Positions 34,756 to 43,863 of a stretch of 64,000 nucleotides of DNA are shown piece after piece (the stretch's first letter is position 1; the number at the start of each line of letters is the position of its first letter). This DNA comes from JOPF133 sp052144935 (GTDB lineage: Bacteria > Acidobacteriota > Terriglobia > Bryobacterales > Bryobacteraceae), in NCBI GenBank assembly GCA_052144935.1, contig JBKQPR010000315.1, positions 26,967 through 90,966 of the forward strand. The letters are read 5' to 3'. The translations under genes were made by a program, and so were the position numbers. Under the pieces are notes generated by a model. The model did not search any database. It worked only from the letters and a program-made list of their open reading frames with translations, and was not told the DNA's origin.

Positions 34756-35331
34756 ATGTTTCTGGTGGCCGGTCTGGGAAACCCTGGGGAGGAGTACGCG
34801 CTCACGCCGCATAACCTGGGCTTCCTCACCATCGACTTGCTGGCCGAGCGGCACGGGATTCGCGTCACGCGCAGGGATTCCAGAGCGCTCGTCGGAATGG
34901 GCGAGATCGAGGGGCAGCCCGTGATGCTGGCCAAGCCGCAAACGTATATGAACCTGAGCGGCGGTTCGCTGGTAGCGCTCATGGCAAAGCATGAGCTGGA
35001 TTTGGAGCGGTTTGTAGTGATTTATGACGAGTTGGATCTGCCCTGGCTGTCGCTGAAGATCAAGCCCAAGGGGTCCGCCGCGGGCCACAACGGCATGAAA
35101 TCGCTGATCGGCAGCTTCGGGACCAACGAATTTGCGCGCGTGCGCATGGGGATTCACCCGGGCCATCCGGTGAAGGATGGCGCGGAATTTGTGCTGGCGC
35201 CTTTCAAGCGCTCGCAAATCAAGGAATTGGACGAATTCGTGGGCTACACGGCCGACGCGGTCCGTTCGATAATCGCCGAAGGCGTCGAAAAGGCCATGAC
35301 GAAATTCAATCGTCGCGCCCCAGGCTTATAA
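34756..35331 (+). CDS. pth: Peptidyl-tRNA hydrolase
   Basis: 191 residues. It cleaves peptidyl-tRNA released by stalled ribosomes. Family signs: VAGLGNPGEEYALTPHNLGF (catalytic His in the PHN segment; many family members have TRHN), KPQTYMNLSGGS, VIYDELDLPWLSLKIKPKGSAAGHNGMKS (conserved Asp and His) and FARVRMGI. It lies six bases after rplY and 11 before rpsF, the common rplY-pth-rpsF order. Confidence 0.97.
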   Translation: MFLVAGLGNPGEEYALTPHNLGFLTIDLLAERHGIRVTRRDSRALVGMGEIEGQPVMLAKPQTYMNLSGGSLVALMAKHELDLERFVVIYDELDLPWLSLKIKPKGSAAGHNGMKSLIGSFGTNEFARVRMGIHPGHPVKDGAEFVLAPFKRSQIKELDEFVGYTADAVRSIIAEGVEKAMTKFNRRAPGL

Positions 35332-35342
35332 ACAGAGGAAGC

Positions 35343-35831
35343 ATGAGGATTTACGAAGAGTTGTTCATCGTGAAGCCCGATGCTCCGGAAGAAGAGGTCG
35401 ACCAGTTCGTGGAGCAGTTGCGAACCCAGTTGACCGCCGCCGGGGCAACGGTAGACAAAGTCGAAAAATGGGGCAAGCGCAGGCTGGCCTACAGAGTGGG
35501 TAAGTATCGCGAAGGCTCCTACGTGCTGCTGCAGTTCACGGCGGGGCCCGAGGCGGTGAAGGAGCTGGAGCGCCGTCTGCGGGTTTCCGACGTGGTGCTG
35601 AAATACCTCACCGTGCGCATCGACGAGACCCTGAAGCGGCTGGAGAAGCGCAAGAAGGATCGCGACAAGCGGGCGGCTCACCGCGCCGCGGCCGGTCCGT
35701 CGACTCCCTCGCCGGCGCAGCCGTCGCTGGCGCAGCAATTGGAAGGGGGCCCGGGCCCCGGCGCTCCCGCCATGCCCATGCCCGCCATGCCGGCCATGCC
35801 CGCCATGCCGGGCCCGCCCAAGGAGAGCTAA
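35343..35831 (+). CDS. rpsF: 30S ribosomal protein S6 with Pro/Ala/Met-rich tail
   Basis: 162 residues; S6 itself spans about residues 1-105 (MRIYEELFIVKPDAPEEEVD through KYLTVRIDETL). The remaining 55 residues form an extension: a basic helix (KRLEKRKKDRDKRAAHR) then a Pro/Ala/Met-rich tail with four PAM repeats (MPMPAMPAMPAMPGPP). S6 binds S18, whose gene follows after three bases. The tail is probably disordered; its role is unknown. Confidence 0.95.
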   Translation: MRIYEELFIVKPDAPEEEVDQFVEQLRTQLTAAGATVDKVEKWGKRRLAYRVGKYREGSYVLLQFTAGPEAVKELERRLRVSDVVLKYLTVRIDETLKRLEKRKKDRDKRAAHRAAAGPSTPSPAQPSLAQQLEGGPGPGAPAMPMPAMPAMPAMPGPPKES

Positions 35832-35834
35832 CCC

Positions 35835-36134
35835 ATGCCGGAATCCAAAGGAAGACCAGGCAGCGCCGCGCAGCGGCCCACCGGCGGCGACAAGGCCGTC
35901 GCCACCCAGAAGAAGACGTATTTCCGGCGCAAGAAAGTTTGCCGTTTCTGCGTCGAGAAGATCGACGACATCAACTACAAGGACGTGAAGCTGTTGCACG
36001 CCTTCGTGGCGGAACGGGGCAAGATCGTCCCGCGCCGCATTTCGGGCGTGTGCGCGCCGCACCAGCGCCGGCTCACCGACGCCATCAAGAAAGCGCGCAA
36101 CATCGCGCTGCTGCCCTTCGCGGCGGCCATCTAA
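35835..36134 (+). CDS. rpsR: 30S ribosomal protein S18
   Basis: 99 residues. The S18 core follows an N-terminal extension of about 30 residues: KKVCRFCVEKIDDINYKDV and HAFVAERGKIVPRRISGVCA, ending in RNIALLPFAA. Two Cys in CRFC and one in VCAPHQ suggest a partial zinc-binding form. It works with S6 in the small subunit platform. Confidence 0.96.
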   Translation: MPESKGRPGSAAQRPTGGDKAVATQKKTYFRRKKVCRFCVEKIDDINYKDVKLLHAFVAERGKIVPRRISGVCAPHQRRLTDAIKKARNIALLPFAAAI

Positions 36135-36149
36135 GGGCGGGAGGAAACC

Positions 36150-36599
36150 ATGGAAGTCATTCTCAGAGAAGATATCGAAAAGCTGGGCACTCGCGGCCAG
36201 GTGGTGAAGGTGGCGCCGGGATACGCCCGCAATTTCCTGCTGCCCAAGAAGCTGGCCGTGGCGGCCACCGGCGGCAATAAGAAGATCGTGGAGCAGGAAC
36301 GCCAGGCGCACGTGCGCCGCGAAGCCAAGCAGCAGGATGAAGCGCAGGATCTGGCCAAGCAGCTCGTCGGCGTCACCGTTACGATCTCGCAGAAGGCCGG
36401 CGAGAACGATCAGTTGTTCGGCTCGGTCACTTCGAAAGACGTGGCCGACGCGCTGGCGGCCAAGGACTTCACCGCCGTCGACCGGCGCAAGATCCAGTTG
36501 GACGATCCGATCAAGCAACTGGGCGAGTACAAGGTCGCGGTGAAGCTGCACAAGGATGTTACGGCGGAGATCACCGTCATCGTGGTGAAGGAAGAGTAG
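36150..36599 (+). CDS. rplI: 50S ribosomal protein L9
   Basis: 149 residues. The N-terminal L9 domain (VILREDIEKLGTRGQVVKVA then PGYARNFLLPKKLA) contains the GYARNFL signature; the long central helix (EQERQAHVRREAKQQDEA) leads to the C-terminal rRNA-binding domain (LFGSVTSKDVADALAAK). The start follows GGGAGGAAACC. Last gene of the ribosomal cluster. Confidence 0.97.
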   Translation: MEVILREDIEKLGTRGQVVKVAPGYARNFLLPKKLAVAATGGNKKIVEQERQAHVRREAKQQDEAQDLAKQLVGVTVTISQKAGENDQLFGSVTSKDVADALAAKDFTAVDRRKIQLDDPIKQLGEYKVAVKLHKDVTAEITVIVVKEE

Positions 36600-36948
36600 G
36601 GGTTCGGAGGCAAGTTTTTCGGGGAAGGCAGGGGTCCGGCCGTCGGGCAGTTGCGAGTTGTTGATTCTACAGCCTTAAATTTCGAAGAAGGGCAGGACCC
36701 CTGCCTTCACTCCTTCCGAGGGCCGCCCGGGAGGCTTCCGCAAGGCGGTCCCAATCAAGCACGCCGGCGGGATTTTGCGGTAGGGCAGGCGATTCGCCTG
36801 CCCCACCAATGCGACCCGCGGGGGCCCTTGTCCGCATGGTCGACTATTAGGAACCGACTGGACACGACGGCACGGCCGGCACGGCCAGCACGGCCAGCGG
36901 TGTTGTGCGCCCGGCACGGAGTTGATACAATTCGCTCCTGGAGGACGG
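36600..36948. other. Intergenic stretch with REP-like hairpin
   Basis: No gene. It contains a REP-type palindrome at 36783-36806 (GGGCAGGCGATTCGCCTGCC) and low-complexity CACGGCCGGCACGGCC repeats near 36870-36895, just before the next promoter region. Confidence 0.6.
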
Positions 36949-37434
36949 ATGCCCCAAGAGCCGGTGAAAGGCCAATTACTTATCGTCACATGTGTCGCAC
37001 TTGTGTTCTTCACTTCAACGGCACCGCGACGGGCGCACGGTATGAATATGAGCTCCGAACAGAATCCGCAGACCGCCGATAACACGACCCGCATGGCGGT
37101 CGATCGCTTCAACGAGGCATTCAATCGGCACGACCCGGACGCCCTGGCGTTATTGCTGACCGACGATACGGTGTTCGAGGATACGTCTCCCGCGCCAGAC
37201 GGCCGGCGCATAGAGGGAAAGGCCGCTGTGGCCGCCTTCTGGCGCGAGTGGTTCCCACGCAATCCCGATGCGCGATTCGAGGCCGAGGAAATCATCGTCA
37301 GCGGCGATCGTGCGGTCGTGCGGTGGGTGTATCGCAAAATCCGCAACGGACAGCCGTGGCATCTGCGTGGCGTGGATGTCTTCACGATACGCGACGGGAA
37401 AGTGGCCGCCAAGCTCGCGTATGTGAAAGGGTGA
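36949..37434 (+). CDS. Exported SnoaL/NTF2-like protein
   Basis: 161 residues from the ATG after GGAGGACGG. A signal peptide (LLIVTCVALVFFTSTAPRRA) precedes an NTF2-like cone fold: AVDRFNEAFNRHDPDALALL, DDTVFEDTSPAPDGRRIEGK, AVAAFWREWF, RAVVRWVYRK and RGVDVFTIRDGKVAAKLAYV. This is the SnoaL-like subgroup, which includes isomerases and hydrolases, but the pocket cannot be assigned. If unexported, translation could start at the ATG at 37042. Stands alone between repeat-rich spacers. Confidence 0.75.
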   Translation: MPQEPVKGQLLIVTCVALVFFTSTAPRRAHGMNMSSEQNPQTADNTTRMAVDRFNEAFNRHDPDALALLLTDDTVFEDTSPAPDGRRIEGKAAVAAFWREWFPRNPDARFEAEEIIVSGDRAVVRWVYRKIRNGQPWHLRGVDVFTIRDGKVAAKLAYVKG

Positions 37435-37549
37435 AGTTCGAGCCACAGCCGTTCGGGCCGCCGCACATATCATTCGATCGCCGTTCCTCCTGCTCGCACC
37501 GGTGCTGCCAGGAGGCCGGGATCCTTTCAAACGGAAAGTCCAAAGAGAA

Positions 37550-37574
37550 TGGGGCAGGCGTGAACCTGCCCCAC
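37550..37574. repeat. REP-like hairpin after convergent genes
   Basis: GGGGCAGG (loop CGTGAA) CCTGCCCC, lying between the 3' ends of the SnoaL-like gene and the TonB receptor gene, 12 bases from the receptor stop; it may terminate both. Confidence 0.6.
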
Positions 37575-37585
37575 GGGGTGTTTGA

Positions 37586-40500
37586 TTAGAAGCTGAACCT
37601 CGCCGTCACTACGATCACGCGTCCGGTAACGATCGCGCCCTGGCCCGAACCGTAGGGGCTGGTGGGCGGGGCGAGATCGCCGCTGGTGGTGCCGAGCGAA
37701 CCCGACGTGATGGAAGCGGTCGGGTTGGAGAAGTTCGGATGGTTCAAGACGTTGAAGAACTGGCCTCCGATTTCAAATGCGTACTTCTCCTTGACGAAGA
37801 ACTTCTTGCTAAGGTTCGTATCGACATCGAAGTAGCCGGGACCGCGGAAGACGCCCGGTCCGGTTTCACCGAAATTGGTCTGTACCGGAGTGTTCACGCC
37901 CGAGGTCGAATTATAGGTCTCGAACTGGCTGGTGGTGAAGCACGGCGGCGTGCTGGTGCCGTGGACGGCGGTGCAGACCGGGTTGATGTTGGGGTCGATG
38001 ACGGTGGCCAGGAATGTCTGGCTGGTTCCACCTCCGGAGTTGATCTGCGCGGAGATCTTGCTGTCGGACGACGCGAAGGGCCGTCCGGTATAGGCATAGA
38101 TCTTGAGGCCGAAATTCCAGCCGCCCAGCACCGTTCTGAGAATGCCGTTGGAGAATCTGTGCGGTTCGACCCAGACCAGGTCGCTGGTGACGGCATGACG
38201 CACGTCGATGCTCTCGTTGCCGTAGCCAAAGTTCAGGTTGTACGGGTTGTAGACCGAGGCGAGGCCCAATCCGTGCGACCACGTCCAGCCAAACTGGCCC
38301 TGGAAGCCCCATTTCATGGAGTGGCGGAGCTGCAGCGTCATGGCGTCGTAGTTGGAGTAACCCTCGGTCAGCACCTGGGTGACGGTCAGGAACCGGGGAT
38401 CCGGCGCCGCCGTCGGCAGGCCGCCGAAGCTCGTGCCGTAATACTTGTTCAAGCCGTTACTGGCCAGCAGCAGGAAGAAGTTGGACGAGGTGTTGGAGAT
38501 CGCCTGATCGTAACCGTGATTGCCGGTGTAGGTGAGGGCCAGGACATCGTGCGAATCCAGCGAGCGCTCCAGTTCGACGCTCCACTCGGTGGTCTTCGGC
38601 GCCACAAAGTTGTTCGGCGGCGAATAGTAGCTGGGCGCTGAGAATGCAATTGGACTCAACGCGGCCTGGATTGCGGTCAGGTTGTCTCCCGCTTTGAACC
38701 CGGAGGTGAAGATGTTGTGGGCCGCTGCCGCCGCATAGGCCGAGCTCGCGGGATCGGTCGGCAGTCCCGCCGTACCGAAATGGACACTCGGGCTAAACAC
38801 GCTGGGGGCATTGCGGAATACGCTGGATGCCACGCTGCCCGCGAACAGGTTGGCAAACGAACCGACGCCGCCGCGAAGCACGGTCTTCGAATCCAGGTTC
38901 CACGCGAAACCAAAGCGCGGTTCCGCAACGATCGACTCCAGGCTCTGGTACAAGTTGTGCAAACCGGTGGTGATGGTCTGGTTGTAGGGGATGCTGGCGC
39001 CGCCCACGTAACCCGCCGTGCCGAATTGGGTGTTCATGCGGGCGAAGCAGTTGTCCAGACAGGCCGGGTCGCCGCTGTGCTCGAAGCGGAATCCCAGCGT
39101 CAGGGTCAGATTGCGCCGCACCTTCCATTCATCCTGCGCATAAGTGCCCAGGGTGCTCATACGAAGGTGGACCTGCAACAAATTGGGGAAGCTCTGGGTG
39201 AAGGAATCGCCATTCCCCGTGGCGTTGATCTGGCCAGTGGTAAAATCGGTCAAATCGACGAAGTTGTAAAAGCCGTTGTAAGCGGATTCGGAGTTGGTGA
39301 AATCGGTGATCTTATTGTACCGGTAATTGGCGCCAACCTTAAAGCTGTGCTTGCCGTGGATCCAGGTGAGGTCGTCCGCCAACTGAGCCTGGCCCACGTT
39401 GCGGCCCTGGGGCATATTGGTGGCCGTGCCCACCTCTGAGCAGCAGCCGTCTGAAGGGTTCATGGTTTCCGGCATCAGCGACAGGGCCTTGGACTCGCTC
39501 GCGTAGCCGAAATACGCCGCGTACCAGGAGCCGGAACCGATGAAGTTATTCACCAGGGTAGGCCTAATGACGTATGTGTACGTCAACTGGCCCGCATCGG
39601 AGGGTTGGTTGCTCTGCTCATTGAACGCCGCGTTGATAAGGCTCGGGCCGGTGGCCTGAAGGCCCCAATCGTAGTTGAAGCGTGCGCTGATTTTCTGCTT
39701 GTCGGTAATGTTGTAGTCCCCGCGAATGGTGATCAGGCTCTCGACGTTTGTCTCGCTGGCGTTGGTGGCGAAGGCGTAGGTGCAAGCCACGTTGGTGGGG
39801 ACGTTATTGCCGCCGAAGACCCCGCCGCCCGGGGCTTGTATGTTGGCGTTCCAGAAGGTGTAAATGCCGCAACCGAGGTGGTTGTTGCCGTCCTGTAAGG
39901 GCCCGTTTCCATTGGTTGTGGGGATGGCGTTTTTGGCGCCGGGTGCGCCGTTCCACAGGTTGAACGCATCCTGATAGAGAGGCACGGAGGCCGCGGGGAT
40001 GTGCGCCAGGGTATAGGTCTCAAGCTGCGGAGATGGAATGTGAACCACCCCCGAAGTCGGCAGGGCATACTGCATGCTCTCGTAATTGAAGAAGAAAAAC
40101 AGTTTGTTCCTCTTGATGGGACCGCCGACGGAGCCGCCGAAGTTATGGGAATCGGACCGCGGTTGCTGCAGGCCTTCCTGGTTATTGAAAAAATCGTTGG
40201 CGTTGAAGATCCGGTCGTTGTAGTTGTGGAACAGGTTGCCGTGGAATGCGTTGCCGCCGGTCTTCCCGACATAGTTGACCTGCGCGCCGCTCATGCGTCC
40301 GAAGTCCGCGCTGTAGGCGTTGAGGATCACGGCGGCCTCGGCGACTTCATTGGACCCGAGGGTGTTGTTGCTGGCGCCCGAGTTATTGATATTCAGATAC
40401 GGGTCCATGTCGTCGGCGCCGTTGAGGGTGTACAGGGTGGTGGCTCCGGGAATTCCGTTGACGTTGAAGTTGCCGGATGCGCCGCCGCCTGGCAGCACCA

Positions 40501-41014
40501 GGACGCCTGGAACGGTGAAAGCGAGCGTAGTGATATCGCCGCCCATGACCGGCAGATTGGTGACCTGTGAGGTGTTGAAACCGCTGGCCAGGTTGGCGTT
40601 TTCGGTCTGCAGGATGTCGGCCTGGGCGTCTACTTCAATCACTTCCTGCGTGCCTTGCACGTTCAGAATGAGGTTGATGGAGGTTTCCTGGCCCGCCAGG
40701 AGGGTGAACTTTTCGGTCTTGGATTTCAGGCCGGTGGCTGCGCCCGTCACCAGGTAATCGCCCGGTTGCAGCAGCGAGAAGCGATACTCGCCGGCGGCAT
40801 TGGCGGAGGCCGAATGAGTTTCGTTGGTGGCGACGAATATCGCGGTGACCTTGGCCATGGGCACGACAGCCCCGCTGGAGTCGGTCACCGTGCCGACGAT
40901 ATCGCCGGTGGTCATGGTCTGGCCGTACGTGGCGGGCATGGCAGCCAAAAGAAGCAGAATCGCCGAGCCGGATAGCAGCAGGCGCGAACGCTTGAAAGAT
41001 AGCAAATTCCTCAT
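37586..41014 (-). CDS. TonB-dependent receptor, Oar-like, with carboxypeptidase-regulatory-like domain
   Basis: 1142 residues from the ATG at 41014, which follows GGGAGGGTCATAAG. A signal peptide (about residues 10-33, ending TYGQ) leads to a carboxypeptidase-regulatory-like beta-sandwich (GDIVGTVTDSSGAVVPMAKV to LILNVQGTQEVIEV, about 36-125), a plug region (TENANLASGFNTSQVTNLPV, AEAAVILNAYSADFGRMSG) and a long outer-membrane beta-barrel ending in the aromatic VIVVTARFSF. Such receptors import large or polymeric nutrients with TonB energy. The length is typical of the acidobacterial group. No SusD partner gene is nearby. Confidence 0.93.
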   Translation of the reverse strand: MRNLLSFKRSRLLLSGSAILLLLAAMPATYGQTMTTGDIVGTVTDSSGAVVPMAKVTAIFVATNETHSASANAAGEYRFSLLQPGDYLVTGAATGLKSKTEKFTLLAGQETSINLILNVQGTQEVIEVDAQADILQTENANLASGFNTSQVTNLPVMGGDITTLAFTVPGVLVLPGGGASGNFNVNGIPGATTLYTLNGADDMDPYLNINNSGASNNTLGSNEVAEAAVILNAYSADFGRMSGAQVNYVGKTGGNAFHGNLFHNYNDRIFNANDFFNNQEGLQQPRSDSHNFGGSVGGPIKRNKLFFFFNYESMQYALPTSGVVHIPSPQLETYTLAHIPAASVPLYQDAFNLWNGAPGAKNAIPTTNGNGPLQDGNNHLGCGIYTFWNANIQAPGGGVFGGNNVPTNVACTYAFATNASETNVESLITIRGDYNITDKQKISARFNYDWGLQATGPSLINAAFNEQSNQPSDAGQLTYTYVIRPTLVNNFIGSGSWYAAYFGYASESKALSLMPETMNPSDGCCSEVGTATNMPQGRNVGQAQLADDLTWIHGKHSFKVGANYRYNKITDFTNSESAYNGFYNFVDLTDFTTGQINATGNGDSFTQSFPNLLQVHLRMSTLGTYAQDEWKVRRNLTLTLGFRFEHSGDPACLDNCFARMNTQFGTAGYVGGASIPYNQTITTGLHNLYQSLESIVAEPRFGFAWNLDSKTVLRGGVGSFANLFAGSVASSVFRNAPSVFSPSVHFGTAGLPTDPASSAYAAAAAHNIFTSGFKAGDNLTAIQAALSPIAFSAPSYYSPPNNFVAPKTTEWSVELERSLDSHDVLALTYTGNHGYDQAISNTSSNFFLLLASNGLNKYYGTSFGGLPTAAPDPRFLTVTQVLTEGYSNYDAMTLQLRHSMKWGFQGQFGWTWSHGLGLASVYNPYNLNFGYGNESIDVRHAVTSDLVWVEPHRFSNGILRTVLGGWNFGLKIYAYTGRPFASSDSKISAQINSGGGTSQTFLATVIDPNINPVCTAVHGTSTPPCFTTSQFETYNSTSGVNTPVQTNFGETGPGVFRGPGYFDVDTNLSKKFFVKEKYAFEIGGQFFNVLNHPNFSNPTASITSGSLGTTSGDLAPPTSPYGSGQGAIVTGRVIVVTARFSF

Positions 41015-41229
41015 CTTATGACCCTCCCCAGGTCTGGAGACACACCTCAACCAGGATTTCCGTTCTGAACATCCTGTGGTAATATTCTGCACGTGTCTGT
41101 CGCAAAAATCAAGTAAAAAGACTATTAATACCTCTCAATCTCAATTTGCGTGGATATTCTCAACAGACTACGGAATGTCGCGGATCTCGCCGGCCCGGAA
41201 AACCTTGCGGGAGGGAAGCGCCGGAGTTT

Positions 41230-41628
41230 TTACACCTGCGCCAGCCGCCGGTGGTCCTTCAGGATACAACGGTCCATCACCACCGCCAGTCCCGCTTCCC
41301 GCGCCCGCCCGGCGGCCTCCTCGTGGACCACGCCTTCCTGCATCCAGATCAACTTGGCCCCTTTGCGGATGGCCGCCTCCACAATCTCCGGAACGAACTC
41401 GCTGCGGCGGAAGATATCCACAATGTCGATGGCTTCCTCGACCGCGTCCAGGTCGGGATAACTTCTTTCGCCCAGCACTTCCGTCTCGCGCGGGTTCACC
41501 GGGATGATCCGGTAGCCGGAGCGTTTCAGGTACTCGGCCACTCCGTGGCTGGGACGGAAGCGCTTGTGGGAAAGCCCCACCACCGCGATGGTGCGGGCGG
41601 AAGCGAGGATCTCGGAAACGCGGCTCAT
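41230..41628 (-). CDS. CoA-binding domain protein (YccU-like)
   Basis: 132 residues from the ATG overlapping the rluB stop (ATGA). A single Rossmann domain of the CoA-binding family: ARTIAVVGLSHKRFRPSHGV, RIIPVNPRETEVLGERSYPD, IDIVDIFRRSEFVPEIVEAA, AKLIWMQEGVVHEEAAG and VVMDRCILKDHRRL. Family members bind CoA-like ligands; role unknown. Last gene of the scpA-scpB-rluB operon. Confidence 0.88.
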   Translation of the reverse strand: MSRVSEILASARTIAVVGLSHKRFRPSHGVAEYLKRSGYRIIPVNPRETEVLGERSYPDLDAVEEAIDIVDIFRRSEFVPEIVEAAIRKGAKLIWMQEGVVHEEAAGRAREAGLAVVMDRCILKDHRRLAQV

Positions 41629-42377
41629 GCGCCCTCCGTGGCGTGGGGTTTTCGCGGGCGTGTCAGCGTCCGCTTCAGCTTCGCCACTTCTTCGACGGTC
41701 AGGTAGCGGAAGGCGCCGGGCTTCAGCGGCCCCAGTTCCAGCGGGCCGATGCGCACCCGCTTGAGCTTCTCCACCAGCCGTCCGAAATGCTTGAACATCA
41801 GGCGGATCTGGTTGTTGCGGCCCTCTACCAGCTTCACCTCGTACCAAGGGTTCTCGCCCTCGCGCACCAGCTTCAACCCCGCCGGCAGCGTGCGGCGCCC
41901 GGAAAGAGGCACGCCCTCGCGGAAGCGCTGCTCCTGGTCGCCGGTGAGTGGGCCGTTCACCTTCACCAGATAGGTCTTGGGCAGATGCGTGGCCGCCGAC
42001 ATGATGGCGTTGGCCATCTCGCCGTCATTGGTCAGCAACAGCAGGCCTTCGCTGTGGTAATCCAAACGGCCCACGGGGTAAACCCGCTCTTTCACTCCCT
42101 TGAGCAATTCCATCACCGTGGCCCGCCGCTCCGGATCGGTGACCGTGGTGACGGTATTGTTGGGCTTGTGGAGAGCGATGTAGATGAGGTGTTTGGGCGC
42201 GTGGATGAGGCGCCCGTCCACCTTGATGTGGTCGCGTTCCAGGTCGGCCTTGGAGCCGAGTTCCGTGACGATGGCGCCATTCACGGTCACGCGGCCTTCC
42301 ACCATGAACCGTTCGGCCTGGCGGCGGGAGGCCACTCCAGCCTGCGAAAGAATCTTTTGGAGCCGCTCTTCGGCCAT
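41625..42377 (-). CDS. rluB: 23S rRNA pseudouridine synthase (RluB family)
   Basis: 250 residues. An N-terminal S4 RNA-binding domain (RLQKILSQAGVASRRQAERF) is followed by the RsuA/RluB catalytic domain: YPVGRLDYHSEGLLLLTNDG contains the catalytic Asp, KTYLVKVNGPL, EGRNNQIRLMFKHFG. It isomerises a uridine in 23S rRNA (position 2605 in E. coli RluB). The start overlaps the scpB stop by one base (TAATG). The common scpA-scpB-rluB order supports the call. Confidence 0.93.
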   Translation of the reverse strand: MAEERLQKILSQAGVASRRQAERFMVEGRVTVNGAIVTELGSKADLERDHIKVDGRLIHAPKHLIYIALHKPNNTVTTVTDPERRATVMELLKGVKERVYPVGRLDYHSEGLLLLTNDGEMANAIMSAATHLPKTYLVKVNGPLTGDQEQRFREGVPLSGRRTLPAGLKLVREGENPWYEVKLVEGRNNQIRLMFKHFGRLVEKLKRVRIGPLELGPLKPGAFRYLTVEEVAKLKRTLTRPRKPHATEGA

Positions 42378-43861
42378 TACGGCTCCTGGTCCGCGGGCGG
42401 CCCGGCTGCGGGCGCAGATTCCGTCACTTCCGCCGGCTGCGCTTGGGCGGTCGGCACAGGTTCCGTGCGCGGCCCGGCTGCAGGCGCTGGCGCGGGTTCC
42501 GGAGCCTCAGCGGCTGGATCGGGAAGTTGCGCGGCCGCTTCCGCCGACGGTCGCGCCGGACCGGCTGGGGCCGGCCCTGAGGACTGCCGGGCTGCGGGTA
42601 CTGGCGCGGCCTCCGGCGGCCGCCCGGCCGCCCCCGCCGGTTGCGCGGGAGCGCCTGGGGCCGGGCCTGGGGCCAGCTCCGGGGCCGGCTCGGCTGCTGG
42701 CGTAGACCCGGCCTCCGGCGTCTCCACGGCGGGTTGCGAAAACTGTTTCACGTGAAACAGTCCGGGATGCTTCCCGGCCGCGTCCGCCGGCTCCCCTGTC
42801 TGCTCCGCGGGCGGCTCCGAAGCCGGCTCGGGCGTTGGAACATCGCCCTCCGAAAGCGCCATGCGCCGGATTTCCTCAAACTCCTTGAGCGAGGGCAGCT
42901 CGCTCATATCCTTCAATCCGAACTGGATCAGGAAGTCCTTGGTGGTCCTGTAGAGGATCGGCTTGCCGATCACGTTCTTGCGCCCGGCCACGCCAATCAG
43001 CTTGCGGTCCAGCAGCGTCTTCAAAACGCCGGCCCCCTGCACTCCGCGGATCTCCATGATCTCGGGCGCCGTAACCGGCTGCTTATAGGCGATCACGGCC
43101 AGGGTCTCCAGCGCCGGCAGCGAGAGCTTGAGCGGCGGCTTGAGGCTCTTGACGAAGCTGCGGACGCCCTCGTGGTGCTCCGGCTTGGTGGCCATCTTGT
43201 ACCCGCCGGCTACTTCACGGACGGTGATGCCGTGCTCGGGCTTATCGTACTCCGCGGCGAGCTGTTCGAGCAGCGTGCGGATGCGCTCGGCCGGCTCATG
43301 GAGCGCGGCCGAAAGCTGCGCCAACGTCAGCGGTTCTTCGGCTACGTAGATGATGGCTTCCAACACGGCCCGAAGCTGGGCATCTTCCACGTGCGGCGCG
43401 GGCGGTACCGCTTCAGTCAGAAGCTCCTCCATGGAGACTTGCCCGCCGACCGGCGTGGCGCAGGCACTCATGCCTGCCGTGTCGAGATTCGTCTCGACAC
43501 CCGTTGTTGGCGGTTGCGACGCGATGTCGAAGGTAAGCGTCGGCACGAGTGCCGGCGGGCCCAAGGGGCGCCCCGGCACGACGGCCTGCGGGACCGCTTC
43601 GGCGCTTTCGGCGGCCACTGGCGCTTCCATTGCCTCCCCGGATGGGATGCCGGCTGGCTCCGGGGTGGCGGCGCTTTCCTCAGGGACCTCGGCCAGCGGG
43701 GCCGCCTCGGCCTCGGCGCTCTGCGGCGGTGCAGGCTCTGCCTCCGCCATCGTTTCTTCCACACGCGCAGCGGCCTCCGCGGGCGCGCTGCCGGCCGCCT
43801 CCAGCGCGCCGGAGCTTTCCTCGGGGACCTCGGGGAGCGGGGGTGTTTCCAGTTCTTCCAT
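42377..43861 (-). CDS. scpB: Segregation and condensation protein B with long low-complexity arms
   Basis: 494 residues, more than twice the usual 170-220. The ScpB core of two winged helices lies at about residues 155-325 (LRAVLEAIIYVAEEPLTLAQ, LPALETLAVIAYKQPVTAPE, RGVQGAGVLKTLLDRKLIG, YRTTKDFLIQFGL). It is flanked by an N-terminal Ala/Pro/Glu-rich arm (about 150 residues) and a C-terminal Ala/Pro-rich arm (about 130). ScpB binds ScpA and SMC to form bacterial condensin. A perfect parS palindrome (42742-42761) lies in the C-terminal arm and codes for LFHVKQF. A variant 18-bp cassette lies in the N-terminal arm. Confidence 0.93.
   Translation of the reverse strand: MEELETPPLPEVPEESSGALEAAGSAPAEAAARVEETMAEAEPAPPQSAEAEAAPLAEVPEESAATPEPAGIPSGEAMEAPVAAESAEAVPQAVVPGRPLGPPALVPTLTFDIASQPPTTGVETNLDTAGMSACATPVGGQVSMEELLTEAVPPAPHVEDAQLRAVLEAIIYVAEEPLTLAQLSAALHEPAERIRTLLEQLAAEYDKPEHGITVREVAGGYKMATKPEHHEGVRSFVKSLKPPLKLSLPALETLAVIAYKQPVTAPEIMEIRGVQGAGVLKTLLDRKLIGVAGRKNVIGKPILYRTTKDFLIQFGLKDMSELPSLKEFEEIRRMALSEGDVPTPEPASEPPAEQTGEPADAAGKHPGLFHVKQFSQPAVETPEAGSTPAAEPAPELAPGPAPGAPAQPAGAAGRPPEAAPVPAARQSSGPAPAGPARPSAEAAAQLPDPAAEAPEPAPAPAAGPRTEPVPTAQAQPAEVTESAPAAGPPADQEP
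42742..42761. promoter_or_regulatory. parS site (ParB-binding) inside scpB
   Basis: ACTGTTTCACGTGAAACAGT, a perfect 20-bp palindrome containing the canonical 16-bp parS TGTTTCACGTGAAACA without a mismatch. It is read as LFHVKQF in scpB. Confidence 0.93.
43558..43575 (+). repeat. 18-bp cassette, copy 5 (variant) inside scpB
   Basis: GGGCCCAAGGGGCGCCCC; on the coding strand it encodes part of GRPLGP in the low-complexity N-terminal arm of ScpB, in frame. Confidence 0.6.
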
Positions 43862-43863
43862 GC

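Noticed and set aside
42742..42761. Replication origin at parS
   Set aside because: No DnaA box cluster, dnaA or dnaN was seen; parS alone does not mark oriC.
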